A DNA stretch of 34,261 nt from JBBQER01 sp052148155 (GTDB lineage Bacteria; Actinomycetota; Acidimicrobiia; IMCC26256; PALSA-610): the NCBI GenBank assembly GCA_052148155.1, contig JBKQIY010000079.1, positions 1 through 34,261 of the forward strand, given 5' to 3'. A program made the translations under genes and the position numbers. Each line of letters begins with the position of its first letter. Position 1 is the first letter of the stretch. The notes under the pieces are model-generated. The model saw nothing but the letters and a program-made list of their open reading frames with translations, was not told where the DNA came from and searched no databases. This document shows positions 7,860-16,404 of the stretch, piece by piece.

Positions 7860-8993
7860 GTGCCAGAACCGACGACCGACCCGAAGCTCGACGAGTTCTT
7901 GGAGATCCGCAAGCCCGGAGCCCATTTGGAAGAGGGTGTTGTCGCCGACGACTTCGTCCTCATGCTCGGCGTCGACCTGATCGACTTTCCCAAGTTCGCC
8001 CGCGTCGATGACGGCGTCACCTACGCGAAGGCCGACCTCGACATCCGCCAGCAGGTCGACGTCGACTCCGGCGCAGAACTCTCCGACTACAGCGGTCCCT
8101 ATCGCGCTGAGCTGCGCTTCACCGACTTCTCCAAAGAGGCCTTGGCCACCAAGTTCCTGCCGTGGAGTGAGCTGTACATGCAGCTCTGTGTCGACGGGTG
8201 GGCCAGCGAGGTCGCCAAGCGATACGGCACCGAGGTGACAGCCGAGATCGAATGGACGGCCTGGAACGACCAGGTCTTCCCCGAGCTCGACCGCATGAAA
8301 CGCGAGTTCCTTCCCCCCGACACCGTCTACACGGACGCGAACCAGCAGGTCCGCGCGGAGGACCGAGCCGGCACGCGCGTCGTCTACACCGGTCTGTTCA
8401 CCCCGCGCCCAGACGCGATCGATCTCTCCAAGGACCAGTTGGTCACCTGGTTCCTCGGAAGTCACGAGTATCTGTTGCAGTGCATCGAGGCATGGGCCGC
8501 GCAAATCGTCGTTCGCTACGGGCTCGACACCATGTTCGACATCCAGTACACACTCTGGGGCGAAACAGTTCTGCCGGGCGTGAAAAAGCTGAAAGCCGAG
8601 TACCTCGGCATCACCGGCAACACCGTCGAAGACTGGATGAAAGACCTCCAACTCGACGCCACCGCGTTACCCGGCAAAGCCTTCGACCTCTCGTTCGAGA
8701 TGCCCGAGCCCGACGTCGGCATCATGACCTTCAACCGGTGTGTCGCCGTCGATCAATGGGAGGGCATGGGCCGGCCGGACATCCTGGAGAAGAACTGCCA
8801 CTCCACGTGTCCGAAGTCGATGATCGTGACAACCAAGATGTACAACCCGAACATGAAGGTCGACATCCTCGCCATCCCTCCCCGAGTGGACCCGGGCAAC
8901 GTGTGCTGCAAATGGCAGTTCAGCATGCGCAGCGAGGACGACCCCGAATACGTCCCCATCGAACTCTCCAAGAAGCCGAAGTCGCCCAGCTGA
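7860..8993 (+). CDS. DUF6125-like protein with duplicated helical unit and C-terminal Cys motifs
   Basis: A 377-residue cytoplasmic protein starting at GTG 7860, with AGGAGG seven bases upstream. Two homologous segments, about residues 88-150 and 186-249, share the pattern FL-x6-(Y/L)-x-Q-x4-W-x8-RYG-x-W-x-LK-x-EYL. The C-terminal third has C294, CHSTC (313-317) and CC (349-350), spaced like a metal- or substrate-binding site. The W/RYG helical pattern and the Cys/His region recall, from memory, DUF6125 and the 2-amino-thiazoline-4-carboxylate hydrolase group, but the match is not certain. It is controlled, by inference, by the divergent TetR through the double operator. A VOC protein follows on the opposite strand after 370 bases. 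Biochemical role unknown. Confidence 0.75.
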   Translation: MPEPTTDPKLDEFLEIRKPGAHLEEGVVADDFVLMLGVDLIDFPKFARVDDGVTYAKADLDIRQQVDVDSGAELSDYSGPYRAELRFTDFSKEALATKFLPWSELYMQLCVDGWASEVAKRYGTEVTAEIEWTAWNDQVFPELDRMKREFLPPDTVYTDANQQVRAEDRAGTRVVYTGLFTPRPDAIDLSKDQLVTWFLGSHEYLLQCIEAWAAQIVVRYGLDTMFDIQYTLWGETVLPGVKKLKAEYLGITGNTVEDWMKDLQLDATALPGKAFDLSFEMPEPDVGIMTFNRCVAVDQWEGMGRPDILEKNCHSTCPKSMIVTTKMYNPNMKVDILAIPPRVDPGNVCCKWQFSMRSEDDPEYVPIELSKKPKSPS

Positions 8994-9364
8994 CCTCAGC
9001 CCCTCGTCGGCCCCCGTCCGGTGATCGTGCGATGCAACCCGCGTCGAGCTCAGCGAGATCCCGCGCGTACGACGTGTGGCGTCTGAAACCAACGGGTTCG
9101 CCGGACTGCTGCATCGGTGACGATCTCGACACGACTCGCTCGCGACAGGTCCGAGCGTGTGCCGTCGATCACGGCAACTTTCGGTGCTGGGACTGTGCCA
9201 GAACGTGCGGGGCGCGCCCCGTCGAGCTCTCATGCACGTCCGCGACGATGTCGATCTTCGAGTTCGACATCGTCGACTGCTGCCAGAACGTGGACGGTCG
9301 GCGGCGGTTCCGTGCTCGGGATAGTCGGTTCGGCGAGGCCGTCTGCTTGGGGCTGTCGTGGATA
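8994..9364. other. Spacer between convergent genes with a hairpin
   Basis: No gene is supported. Besides the hairpin at 9243-9275, the 12-mer TGCCAGAACGTG occurs twice in direct orientation, at 9196-9207 and 9281-9292, flanking the hairpin. Confidence 0.45.
9243..9275. terminator. Perfect 12-base hairpin between convergent genes
   Basis: CGACGATGTCGA at 9243-9254 pairs perfectly with TCGACATCGTCG at 9264-9275 around a 9-base loop. It lies 90 bases from the end of the minus-strand VOC gene and 250 bases from the end of the plus-strand gene, which would suit a terminator for the leftward VOC transcript only if read through, or for the rightward transcript. No T-run. It may instead be a protein-binding inverted repeat. 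Confidence 0.4.
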
Positions 9365-9715
9365 TCAGGCCGGGAGCAGTGGTGAAGGATGCTTCGGCTG
9401 GTAGAGGCCCACGGTGCCGCCGCCGGGAAGTGCGAGTTTCGTCACCGAACCCCACCTCGCCTCTTCGACCTCCGAGCAGTGGACACCTTTGTCGGCGAGT
9501 GACCGGATCTCGGCGCCGAGGTCGTGACACATGAAGTAGAGCTCGTGAGAGGCACCGACCTCGGTGGGGTGAACAGCGAGCTCCGACGGCGGCAGCGCAA
9601 AGATCAACCAACCGTGCCCGGCGTCGACCGATGAGAACCCGAGCACATCAGCGAAGAATGCCCGATCGGCATCTGCGTCCTCGCTGTACACGATCATATG
9701 GGCACCGAAAATCAT
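9365..9715 (-). CDS. VOC superfamily (glyoxalase/bleomycin-resistance fold) protein
   Basis: A 116-residue protein starting at ATG 9715, with GGGAG five bases upstream on the complement. The text follows one VOC module pair: MIVYSEDADADRAFFADVLGF at the start of the first beta-alpha-beta unit, a central GWLIFALPPSELAVHP, and a second unit ending SVTKLALPGGGTVGLYQPKHP. The pattern ADRAFFADVLGF and GGGTVGLYQP are typical of small glyoxalase-like enzymes and resistance proteins. Substrate is unknown; candidate metal ligands include His and Glu at usual positions but cannot be assigned with confidence. The gene is convergent with the TetR-controlled gene and probably independent. Confidence 0.88.
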   Translation of the reverse strand: MIFGAHMIVYSEDADADRAFFADVLGFSSVDAGHGWLIFALPPSELAVHPTEVGASHELYFMCHDLGAEIRSLADKGVHCSEVEEARWGSVTKLALPGGGTVGLYQPKHPSPLLPA

Positions 9716-10300
9716 CACCACTCCCTGCTGCTTCACAGACGCTGCTTCGACTGACACGGTATGCGACCGTCGACGACTCCCCCGCCGCGCGTGATCCCAA
9801 ATGTCGCGACGCGCCGCTCCGCTCCGCTGTCAGGTCCGCTCCGCGCCTGCGGTTCTGCGGTTACCGTGTCCTTTGTGAGGCCCCGACACGATCGACGGAA
9901 ACCCCGATCGCAACACCCTGCATTCCAGAACATCAACATGTGAGGACCTCGTCGGCTCGTGTGCGGACAACTATGTGGTTGGTGGAGCGTTCGGGCACGA
10001 TCGTTGAGGTCCTTGATGTCGAGAGTCGGTGGCGGATTGGATCTGCGTCGCGAGCAGATCACGTTCGATGCGCTGCCGTTTGGAGTTTGGGGAGTCGTGG
10101 CGGGGTCGGGAGTGACAGCCCGATTCGGGCGGCAGTCGCTCTCGAGCTGTGTCAGCGAAGCTCGCGAGTCAGCGCCTCGGAAATACCAGCGCGACCGTGA
10201 CGCGGAACATCTCCCTGCATCCCACGCCGACGATGCCGCCGGACGCAGCTGAGAGCGTCACCGATCTGACGTTCCTCGGACGCATGGAGGCGCCGAAACC
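9716..10300. other. Intergenic stretch, possible transposase remnant
   Basis: No intact gene. Around 10020-10140 on the plus strand a frame reads GGLDLRREQITFDAL and, after a shift, PIRAAVALEL. This faintly resembles the start of IS110-type transposases (DL-x5-ITFD, then an ALEG-like block). The match is too short and shifted to be called. Confidence 0.3.
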
Positions 10301-10849
10301 ATGACCATCGAGATGTGTCTGCGGTGCGGACGCCCACGCGACGACGCCGACGATGAGGACGTCGACGACGAGTGGATGCCAATCTTCGGTCCGAGAGGCG
10401 AACGTGGCGGCGTCGCGTGTCCCGCGTGCACGCTGCCGGCAGATCAGGCAGCTCTCGAGAGGTGGATCGACAATTTCGACCAGTTAGCCAGCCGCAGGTT
10501 TGCCCTCCATGCCGCCGTGAGGGAGGCGGACGACGGCCAGTTCCACCTCGAGTACCACGCTCACGACCTCTTCGGTCGGCTCTTCATCGGAGTCGACCTG
10601 CAACGCATGACGCTGTACGACGTAGGCCGCTGGATCATCGCGTGGGGCAAGTACAGCGAGCTGGTCCGACTAGCAGCTGACGACCCGTCGCGGCATCTCA
10701 GAGCGACCGAACTCACCGAGATGCTGCTGTCCCTCGAGCAGATCGGTATTGCTCCCGAGGGGAGCGCGTACGCGATCGCCTTCGCCTACGGGATTACGAG
10801 CCTGGACCTCGCACCGCTCGCGCCTCGGAAAGAAGCGCCCGAACGCTGA
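10301..10849 (+). CDS. Hypothetical protein with N-terminal four-Cys zinc-site-like motif
   Basis: A 182-residue soluble protein. GGAGG at 10286-10290 precedes the ATG by 10 bases. The N-terminus has CLRCGR (C6-x2-C9) and CPACT (near residues 40-43), a four-cysteine zinc-ribbon-like arrangement separated by an acidic loop (DDADDEDVDDEW). The remainder is mixed helical and strand with no recognised family: LERWIDNFDQLASRR, YHAHDLFGRLFIGVDLQ. No signal peptide or membrane segment. A DNA- or protein-binding adaptor role would be a guess. It stands alone between non-coding stretches. Confidence 0.7.
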   Translation: MTIEMCLRCGRPRDDADDEDVDDEWMPIFGPRGERGGVACPACTLPADQAALERWIDNFDQLASRRFALHAAVREADDGQFHLEYHAHDLFGRLFIGVDLQRMTLYDVGRWIIAWGKYSELVRLAADDPSRHLRATELTEMLLSLEQIGIAPEGSAYAIAFAYGITSLDLAPLAPRKEAPER

Positions 10850-11343
10850 GATAGCCGATCGGTTTCGCGAACCACGGTCTGGAATCGAGGCGGCCGTCTC
10901 GTAGGCCGTTGGAAGCGCGATTGGCCGCGAGCCCGGAGCTCGATCATTCCGCCATCGCGGGCCACAAGCTGCCACGGAATGACTTTCCGTCAACACGTTG
11001 GCACGCGTCATGCCTGCTCCACCGGGCAGACACCCACGCCGAGTGGCACAGCGGTATGTCCAGATTCGGTGTCGAGCCGTTTCCTTTCGACGGTCGAGAC
11101 GACTACCTGACTGCGTTGGGAGTGGCGCGGTGCGGACGTCGCGTCTTGGGCGTCCGTACCGCTCCGCTGCTGGCACCGCACCGAGCGACCATGCGAGCCA
11201 GATCGAATCCAACGGATCCGCGATCTCGGTAGGCCCGCGCGACCGGCCTGGGTTGGCGCGCACCGATTCGTCCCGCTGTGCATGATCGACGAAGACAATG
11301 ACCGGCGACATGCGTGTCTCAGCTGCTCGGTACGGTCGGCGCT
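10850..11343. other. Intergenic, one operator-like half match
   Basis: No gene is supported. At 10852-10865, just after the stop of the preceding gene, TAGCCGATCGGTTT matches 12 of 14 positions of the TetR palindrome found at 7809-7822. The remaining bases show only open frames of low plausibility. Confidence 0.4.
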
Positions 11344-11595
11344 ATGAATCACCTGTTGGTTGATGAAGTGGACACGGTCGCAGTGAACGGTAAACGGCTC
11401 CAATGCCATGACGTATGGTTGCGTGTCGCGCCGACCGCTTGGGAGCTGGACGTACGTACCAAAGAGCCAGAGTGGTTCGCTGACTCCGAACACGAAGTGG
11501 TGATCGGACGAGGACTCGCCCGACGTGGGCGCGCCTACCTCAACTGCTCGGACGGCGTGCGACATACGTTCGTCGGAACGACTCCGCTGACTTAA
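11344..11595 (+). CDS. Small hypothetical protein, convergent with its neighbour
   Basis: An 83-residue soluble protein from ATG 11344 (an upstream in-frame ATG at 11314 is possible). Composition is protein-like: VDEVDTVAVNGKRLQCHDVW, TAWELDVRTKEPEWFADSEH and a C-terminal RGRAYLNCSDGVRHTFVG. Its TAA overlaps the TAA of the minus-strand gene at 11592 by four bases, a common convergent packing that supports both genes. No strong ribosome site and no family recognised. Confidence 0.5.
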   Translation: MNHLLVDEVDTVAVNGKRLQCHDVWLRVAPTAWELDVRTKEPEWFADSEHEVVIGRGLARRGRAYLNCSDGVRHTFVGTTPLT

Positions 11596-12071
11596 TGACC
11601 TGTCGAGGTCGGTATCGAGACAAACAACGCGCTCGGTAACCACGGATGCCGCCAGGCTGTCCCCTCGACGGAAGACGTTCGCGTGAGCAATCGCGCGATG
11701 TCGTCGGCTCGTCGATGAGCATGATGGAAGTACCGGCGCATGCGCCGACCCGACCAGCGTTGCGGATTTCTCGCACAGGGACAGATGACCAGTTCGGTCT
11801 CGTCGACCGACCAGGGTCCGAGTTCGACTTCAGTGACCGCAATCGTATGTCCGGCGGGTGAGAGCAAACGGGCGTTGGCACACCAGGTGGTTCGCGGCGC
11901 AAGATCGATGCGCCGAAAAGCCTCATCGAGCCGGAACGAGCCTTCTCTGTCGGCCGCGAGGACGCATCCGGCACCGAACACTTCGGGGTTGGAGATGGTT
12001 CGTAGCACGCGATCCGACGGTGCATTGATGCGCCGCTGCACGATGAACGTCGGCGAGTCGAGCACGATCAT
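11592..12071 (-). CDS. Putative SRPBCC/START-like protein
   Basis: A 159-residue protein starting at ATG 12071, with GGAGGG five bases upstream on the complement. The N-terminus IVQRRINAPSDRVLRTISNPEVF is the usual first strand and helix of polyketide cyclase/START-like (SRPBCC) folds, which bind hydrophobic ligands in a helix-grip cavity. A middle strand run (TTWCANARLLSPAGHTIAVTEVELGPW) fits the fold. The C-terminus is Arg/His-rich with C-x-C (ICPCAR) and is less typical. Family membership is moderate confidence; ligand unknown. Convergent with the small gene at 11344, sharing stop-codon bases. Confidence 0.6.
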   Translation of the reverse strand: MIVLDSPTFIVQRRINAPSDRVLRTISNPEVFGAGCVLAADREGSFRLDEAFRRIDLAPRTTWCANARLLSPAGHTIAVTEVELGPWSVDETELVICPCARNPQRWSGRRMRRYFHHAHRRADDIARLLTRTSSVEGTAWRHPWLPSALFVSIPTSTGH

Positions 12072-12573
12072 CGGTCCCTCCAACAACAGGTCGTGGATGC
12101 CATCAATGTTCGTCGAGTGGTGTTACCAACGTGCAACGCCACGACGACGTTCACACGAACCGCTCCTGAAGACCAAGCCGTGCGGGTACTGGCCGGCGCA
12201 GGTGTCGGCCCGACGGTGCCGGACCGGTCTGCGCCTGCAACGTCGAGCCTGGACGAGCCGTAGGAGCGCACGCAGCGAGGCGAACTCATCGGGGCGCCGC
12301 GCTGGCCGCGTTCGAGATGTCGCGCAGTCATACGGCAGGTAAACGTCTTGTTCGCGGATGGCGCTCGAGCGACCGCGCGTGATGCGATGCGTGGCGCGGG
12401 GTTGTTTTGGCGCCGGTCGCGTCGATGGGCGAAGCGTTGACGGACACGATGGTGAGCTGATGCCGTATCCGTTGAAGATGCGCAGAGAAGGGGGTCTCTC
12501 TCTGTCGCTTCGATCTCCACCGAACGCGCAATCTGCGCGCCGAAGACAACTCCTCATGCGTCGCGGAGGATCG
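12072..12573. other. Intergenic, nothing recognised
   Basis: This 502-base spacer lies between divergent genes and so should contain both promoters. Frames exist on both strands but read as Arg/Ser/Thr-rich non-coding text. An AGGGGG at about 12489 and CGGAGGA at 12564-12570 are visible; the latter is the ribosome site of the gene at 12574. Confidence 0.45.
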
Positions 12574-14412
12574 ATGACCGGGCACTGCGGCGCGCTCGGC
12601 CGGGCGCGAGGGTCACGATCCACGGTGCTGGTTGTCCTCGGCCTCACGTTGAGCGCGACGTCTCTCGGATGGTCGATGCAGCCCCCGCCCGCGTCGGGAG
12701 CGACCAGCAGCTCGATCCGGGCGAATGGTCGTATATCCGGGAACGCGCTCGCGTCGGCGGCGGTAGTCGTGAAGCAGGTGCCGACGGCACCGCGTCTGGT
12801 GACGGCGACGCCTGGGAATGCAAGCGCGACGGTTCAGTGGACCGAAGCAGTGCGTGCGGGTGTGGCACCCATCGCGGGGTATGTGGTCACGCCGTACCTG
12901 GGGACGAAGCCCCATAAACGCCTGGTGATCGACACGAGCGGCACGAGCGGCGTTGTGTCGGGATTGAAGGACGGCGTCTCGTTTGGATTCACCGTCGCCG
13001 CTGAAAACGCGGCCGGAGTCGGTCCGCAATCGGACGAGTCGAATGTCGTCACGATCGGCGCACCAGACTCGCCAACGGACGTACGAGCAACGATGCTTGC
13101 CCCCGGCGATTTGGACGTCGCGTTTGCGGCACCGGCGAACAATGGCGCGGCGATCACGGGTTACGTCGCCCGGTGCACGCCGTCGAACGGCGGCATCGCC
13201 AAGGTCGGCACCGGTGGGGTGAGCCCGGTCGAGGTAGGTGGGCTCACAGCCACGAAGGCATACGCGTGCACAGTGACCGCGAACAACAGCCGCGGGAACG
13301 GACCGTCTTCGACGCCATCGACGAGTACGATAACCGCCCCGGCCGGCGTGCACGCAGCACCCTCCGTGGGGGCCGTCATCGTTTCCTGGACGCAGCTTTC
13401 ACCGACGGGCGTCACCTACGTCGTCTCGTCGAGTCCCCCTGGCAAAAGCTGCCACATCGTCGACGCGGCGTCGTGCACCATCTCGGTCACAGACTCGACT
13501 CCCTGGCGCTTCTCGGTCACCGCCTCCGATAACTCCGGTTCATCGCCGCCGTCATCATTCACCCAGGTTCTTCCGCACCGGGTGGTCCTCATCGTCGCCG
13601 GCCAGTCGAACGCGGTCGGAGCCGGGTCTTACGCGTACGACCCCACCACGTTCACGTACTACTTCGCTCCTCCGTACACGAACGGAGCCGACAGCCTGTC
13701 CAACATCACGTGGATCGCGTCGTCGCACGGCGGTCTGCTCGCGGCGCCCGAAAACGGCCTTGTCCCCCTCGACACGGCCCAAATGCTCGATACGACGACA
13801 CCGGTCCAGGTCTTTGGACCCGAAATTGGCCTCGCCCGCCAAATCTGGACGGATACTCATCAACCCGTCACAATCGTGAAAGCCGCGATCGGTTCCACCT
13901 CGCTGGACGTCGACTGGAATCCCGCCAGACCCAACGGCGACTACGCGCAGATGGTCGACCTGGTCATCGCCACCATGTCCGCCGACGCCGCTCGCGGGCA
14001 ACTCGACACGATCGGCGCGTTCTACTGGTATCAGGGTGAGGACGACGCCGCGAACCCCTCCTGGTACCCGAAGTATCAGTCCAATTTGGCCAACTTCATT
14101 TCGCATCTACGAACTGATCTCCCCATGAACGCCACAACACCCATCGCGTTGGCCAAAGAGTCCCTGGCCGCCAACCTTTCGTTCCGCCAGGACACGGGAG
14201 ACTGCCCCTTCGACAACTGCGCGGTCGTCCAGGCCGGAGACACTGCCGTACGCGCAGCCGACGACTGGGCCACCGCGAACCTGGCGCATGTGGTCGACGT
14301 CGACACGCTCGGCCTACCCCGGACCGCGCCCGTCGTCATCCACCTCTCGAATATTGGCGAACTCACACTGGGCGCCGAACTCGCCGCCGCAACCGAACAC
14401 CTCTTTCCCTAG
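12574..14412 (+). CDS. Secreted FN3-SASA (sialate O-acetylesterase-like) hydrolase
   Basis: A 612-residue exported enzyme. The ATG at 12574 follows CGGAGGA by four bases and opens a signal peptide (STVLVVLGLTLSATSLG). Two fibronectin III domains, about residues 70-160 and 165-255, are followed by a third partial beta-domain. A C-terminal SGNH/SASA hydrolase then begins at VLIVAGQSNAVGAG with nucleophile Ser345. Further SASA blocks are FGPEIGLAR, WYQGEDDA and a late VIHLSN with His590. Such esterases remove O-acyl groups from sialic acid, xylan or other polysaccharides outside the cell. The second FN3 carries a Cys pair (ARCTPS and YACTV). The start at 12358 is rejected because the extra residues precede the signal peptide. 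A terminator-like hairpin follows. Confidence 0.9.
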   Translation: MTGHCGALGRARGSRSTVLVVLGLTLSATSLGWSMQPPPASGATSSSIRANGRISGNALASAAVVVKQVPTAPRLVTATPGNASATVQWTEAVRAGVAPIAGYVVTPYLGTKPHKRLVIDTSGTSGVVSGLKDGVSFGFTVAAENAAGVGPQSDESNVVTIGAPDSPTDVRATMLAPGDLDVAFAAPANNGAAITGYVARCTPSNGGIAKVGTGGVSPVEVGGLTATKAYACTVTANNSRGNGPSSTPSTSTITAPAGVHAAPSVGAVIVSWTQLSPTGVTYVVSSSPPGKSCHIVDAASCTISVTDSTPWRFSVTASDNSGSSPPSSFTQVLPHRVVLIVAGQSNAVGAGSYAYDPTTFTYYFAPPYTNGADSLSNITWIASSHGGLLAAPENGLVPLDTAQMLDTTTPVQVFGPEIGLARQIWTDTHQPVTIVKAAIGSTSLDVDWNPARPNGDYAQMVDLVIATMSADAARGQLDTIGAFYWYQGEDDAANPSWYPKYQSNLANFISHLRTDLPMNATTPIALAKESLAANLSFRQDTGDCPFDNCAVVQAGDTAVRAADDWATANLAHVVDVDTLGLPRTAPVVIHLSNIGELTLGAELAAATEHLFP

Positions 14413-14414
14413 GC

Positions 14415-14470
14415 GAGCGACGACCGAGTCAGGACAAACGACACGAGCACGCACTTCTCGGTCCTCGCTC
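14415..14470. terminator. Bidirectional hairpin between convergent genes
   Basis: GAGCGACGACCGAG at 14415-14428 pairs with CTCGGTCCTCGCTC at 14457-14470 with one mismatch in 14. The stem can extend with a small bulge into GGCGA/TCGCC. It begins 2 bases after the esterase stop and ends 20 bases before the end of the minus-strand gene, the expected place for a shared terminator. No T-run. Confidence 0.6.
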
Positions 14471-14489
14471 TCGCCCAGGACACACCTCC

Positions 14490-15098
14490 TCAGCCAGGGT
14501 GTGCATCGACGGCTGGCGGCGGCATCACATCTCCAGAACAGGTCAAGGCGTCGAACGCTTCCGGTGTTCGCTGCTCGAAGTACTCACGGGCGCGGTCGAG
14601 AAGCTCGACGTAGGCAACGCCCTCTTCGGTCTCCAAGGTTGTTGTCCGATGCTTCGGCTTCAGCATCTTGAACACAACCTCGACGACCTTCGACAGCCGT
14701 GCGACGTCTTGATTGTCGATCCGATCCCCGGCCACGTCCTTCGGCCATTTTGCATCGGCTGTGCGGAACGCGCCGAGATGCACGACCCAGTTATCGAGGA
14801 ACATGGTGAGGCCGGTCGGCACCTTGCGACGATGCGCGCCGAGGATGTCACTCAATGCCCACTGCACCTGCGGTTCAGACGGCTCTGACGATGCCCTCGC
14901 GAACTCAACCAGGTTGCGTGCATGCACGAGCGCCGAGTCCTCCAGCGCCACGATGTCCGAGTCGGGCGGCGTCTCGCCACGCGCTTGCACAGCGCGCGCC
15001 TCGCGCGTCAGGTGCTCGAACCTCACGACGGCGCGGAGCATCCACTTCAACTCATAACAGAGGTCGCGTCGTATTTGTTCGGCACTTGCGGTAACCAC
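14490..15098 (-). CDS. HEPN-like helical hypothetical protein
   Basis: A 202-residue, helix-rich soluble protein from GTG 15098. The segment ALEDSALVHARNLVEFAR (about residues 51-68) resembles the E-x-LIHARNLxDF helix found in a group of HEPN-like hypotheticals. The catalytic R-x4-6-H of active HEPN RNases is not evident. Other visible parts are an N-terminal ELKWMLRAVVRFEHL helix and a GLTMFLDNWVVHLGAF segment. Inactive HEPN-like proteins can act as RNA-binding or toxin-antitoxin components, but no antitoxin or nucleotidyltransferase lies next to it, so no such role is claimed. The ribosome site is weak. Faces the esterase gene across a hairpin. Confidence 0.6.
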   Translation of the reverse strand: MVTASAEQIRRDLCYELKWMLRAVVRFEHLTREARAVQARGETPPDSDIVALEDSALVHARNLVEFARASSEPSEPQVQWALSDILGAHRRKVPTGLTMFLDNWVVHLGAFRTADAKWPKDVAGDRIDNQDVARLSKVVEVVFKMLKPKHRTTTLETEEGVAYVELLDRAREYFEQRTPEAFDALTCSGDVMPPPAVDAHPG

Positions 15099-16152
15099 AC
15101 GCTCAGTGTGACGCCCCGGCGCCGTTCAGGCGCGCTTCGTCGGCCTCTACGAAGAAACAGAGCCGAGCATTCAATCGGCGTTTACGCATTATCAACCGAG
15201 GCTCACCGGACACGACTGCGCCTCATCTTCATCTTCATCACCACTCATCATCATCATGATCGTCAGCGCGCTGGCCTTTTGCTGGCGTGGAACAACCTCG
15301 TCCATCTCGTATCGCACCGCTCACAATGCTCGTCCTGTTGGGTGAAGACCGAACCTGTTCGGCCGCGATTCCATCGGGTGCGGGTTCATCGGCGGCACAC
15401 ACTCCCAAGTGCCGCACGGCGGCTCGTGTGTCCTCGTGCCGTACATGTATGCGACCCGAACGGTGGGTGAAGACAGTCCGACGGGCGCTGCCGCGGTCGT
15501 CTCCCTCACTTATTTTGTGTCCTGTCAGCAACGCGAGTAGCTGGGTTCCCCGCAGGTTCCTGGCTCCTCGCGTTGCCGCGCGTTGGGCACGAACAGCCTC
15601 AACAGTTCACACTTGCCGTATCTACCGTTCGTCGGGGCTGGTATGTTCGCACGGTTGTTTACCGGGGTCGGTACTTGAACGCGACGACCCGTCAGGTGGT
15701 GCCTTCGGAGCAGCCCGCGCGGTGCGGGCCGAGGACTTCGTGTTCACGAGCGCCCGGGCCGATGTCACGGGCCCGATGACCCGGGTCCCCCGCTGTGCTG
15801 AAATCTTCGACGACCAGTGCCCGGTCGTCGGGGCGCTTCACACGCGAGTCGCATGTGGCTTCCAACCGGGCGTGAGACCGACGAAGACGATTCGCGCGTT
15901 TGACGAGGATGTGGCCGTCACAACGGAACGGAGAAGACCACAGCCGCGCCGTCTCGTCCCGATCCGGACGTCATCGGTGAGCGGTTGGTGAGAGCCTCAG
16001 CGGAGAGGTGCGAGGTGTTCGACGAACTGAGGACGCAACGCTCGGCGCAACGCTGAGGACGAACACTTCTCCGCGTCGGCGACTGAACTGCGGGACGATC
16101 CATTTCGTGGTCCGGCCGAGTTCCGTCGACGACCCCACGGCCAGGGTCGGAA
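15099..16152. other. Gene-poor kilobase with local repeats
   Basis: No gene is supported in about 1.05 kb. A CATCTT/CATCATCAT-rich run lies at 15225-15262. At about 16000-16075 an inverted arrangement of GGAGAGGTG..GGTGTTCG and CGAACACTTCTCC encloses two copies each of GAGGACG and CAACGCT. The 234-residue plus-strand frame at 15287-15991 is Arg/Ser/Thr-rich and is treated as spurious. A short minus-strand phrase (ARIVFVGLTPGW, about 15875) looks protein-like but stops at once. Confidence 0.4.
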
Positions 16153-16311
16153 TCAGCGGGTCGGAACAGGACCGCCGGCGGCGTCGCGCACGGCCTGCCA
16201 TGCGGCGTCGTCCGTCAATCCGAGAGGCCCGGTGAGGTAGTGCACGATCTCAGCCTCGGAATAGTGTGCCGTGAGCAGGCACTCGACCATCGCCCGCAGT
16301 TCGGAGGTCAC
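16153..16311 (-). CDS. 52-residue small protein, possibly a relic
   Basis: GTG at 16311 opens a 52-codon frame with convincing, balanced composition: TSELRAMVECLLTAHYSEAE, IVHYLTGPLGLTDDAAWQAV and RDAAGGPVPTR. The YLTGPLGL-x3-AA-x2-AV pattern looks like a small helical domain of the type common in short actinobacterial proteins. There is no strong ribosome site, so it may be translated weakly or be the tail of a degraded larger gene. It lies downstream of the phosphatase gene on the same strand with a 93-base gap. Function unknown. Confidence 0.5.
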   Translation of the reverse strand: MTSELRAMVECLLTAHYSEAEIVHYLTGPLGLTDDAAWQAVRDAAGGPVPTR

Positions 16312-16404
16312 GCTCAGCTCATCGACACGGCAAGCCGGCTCGATGAGTCCCCTCGACCTTTGACTACGAAGCGTTCACCCCAGATTTTCGCGGGGCGCGC
16401 CGTT

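Noticed and set aside
8198..9385. A 395-residue plus-strand frame overlapping the DUF6125-like gene
   Set aside because: It lies out of frame within a well-supported gene and is Arg/His/Pro-rich.
15225..15262. CATCATCAT-rich run as a functional repeat
   Set aside because: Short and imperfect, with no gene context; probably simple sequence.
15860..15920. Minus-strand phrase ARIVFVGLTPGW resembling a uracil-DNA-glycosylase-type strand
   Set aside because: Only about a dozen residues before a stop; too short to support a pseudogene.
15287..15991. A 234-residue plus-strand frame
   Set aside because: Composition is Arg/Ser/Thr-rich, with no ribosome site or family; treated as non-coding.
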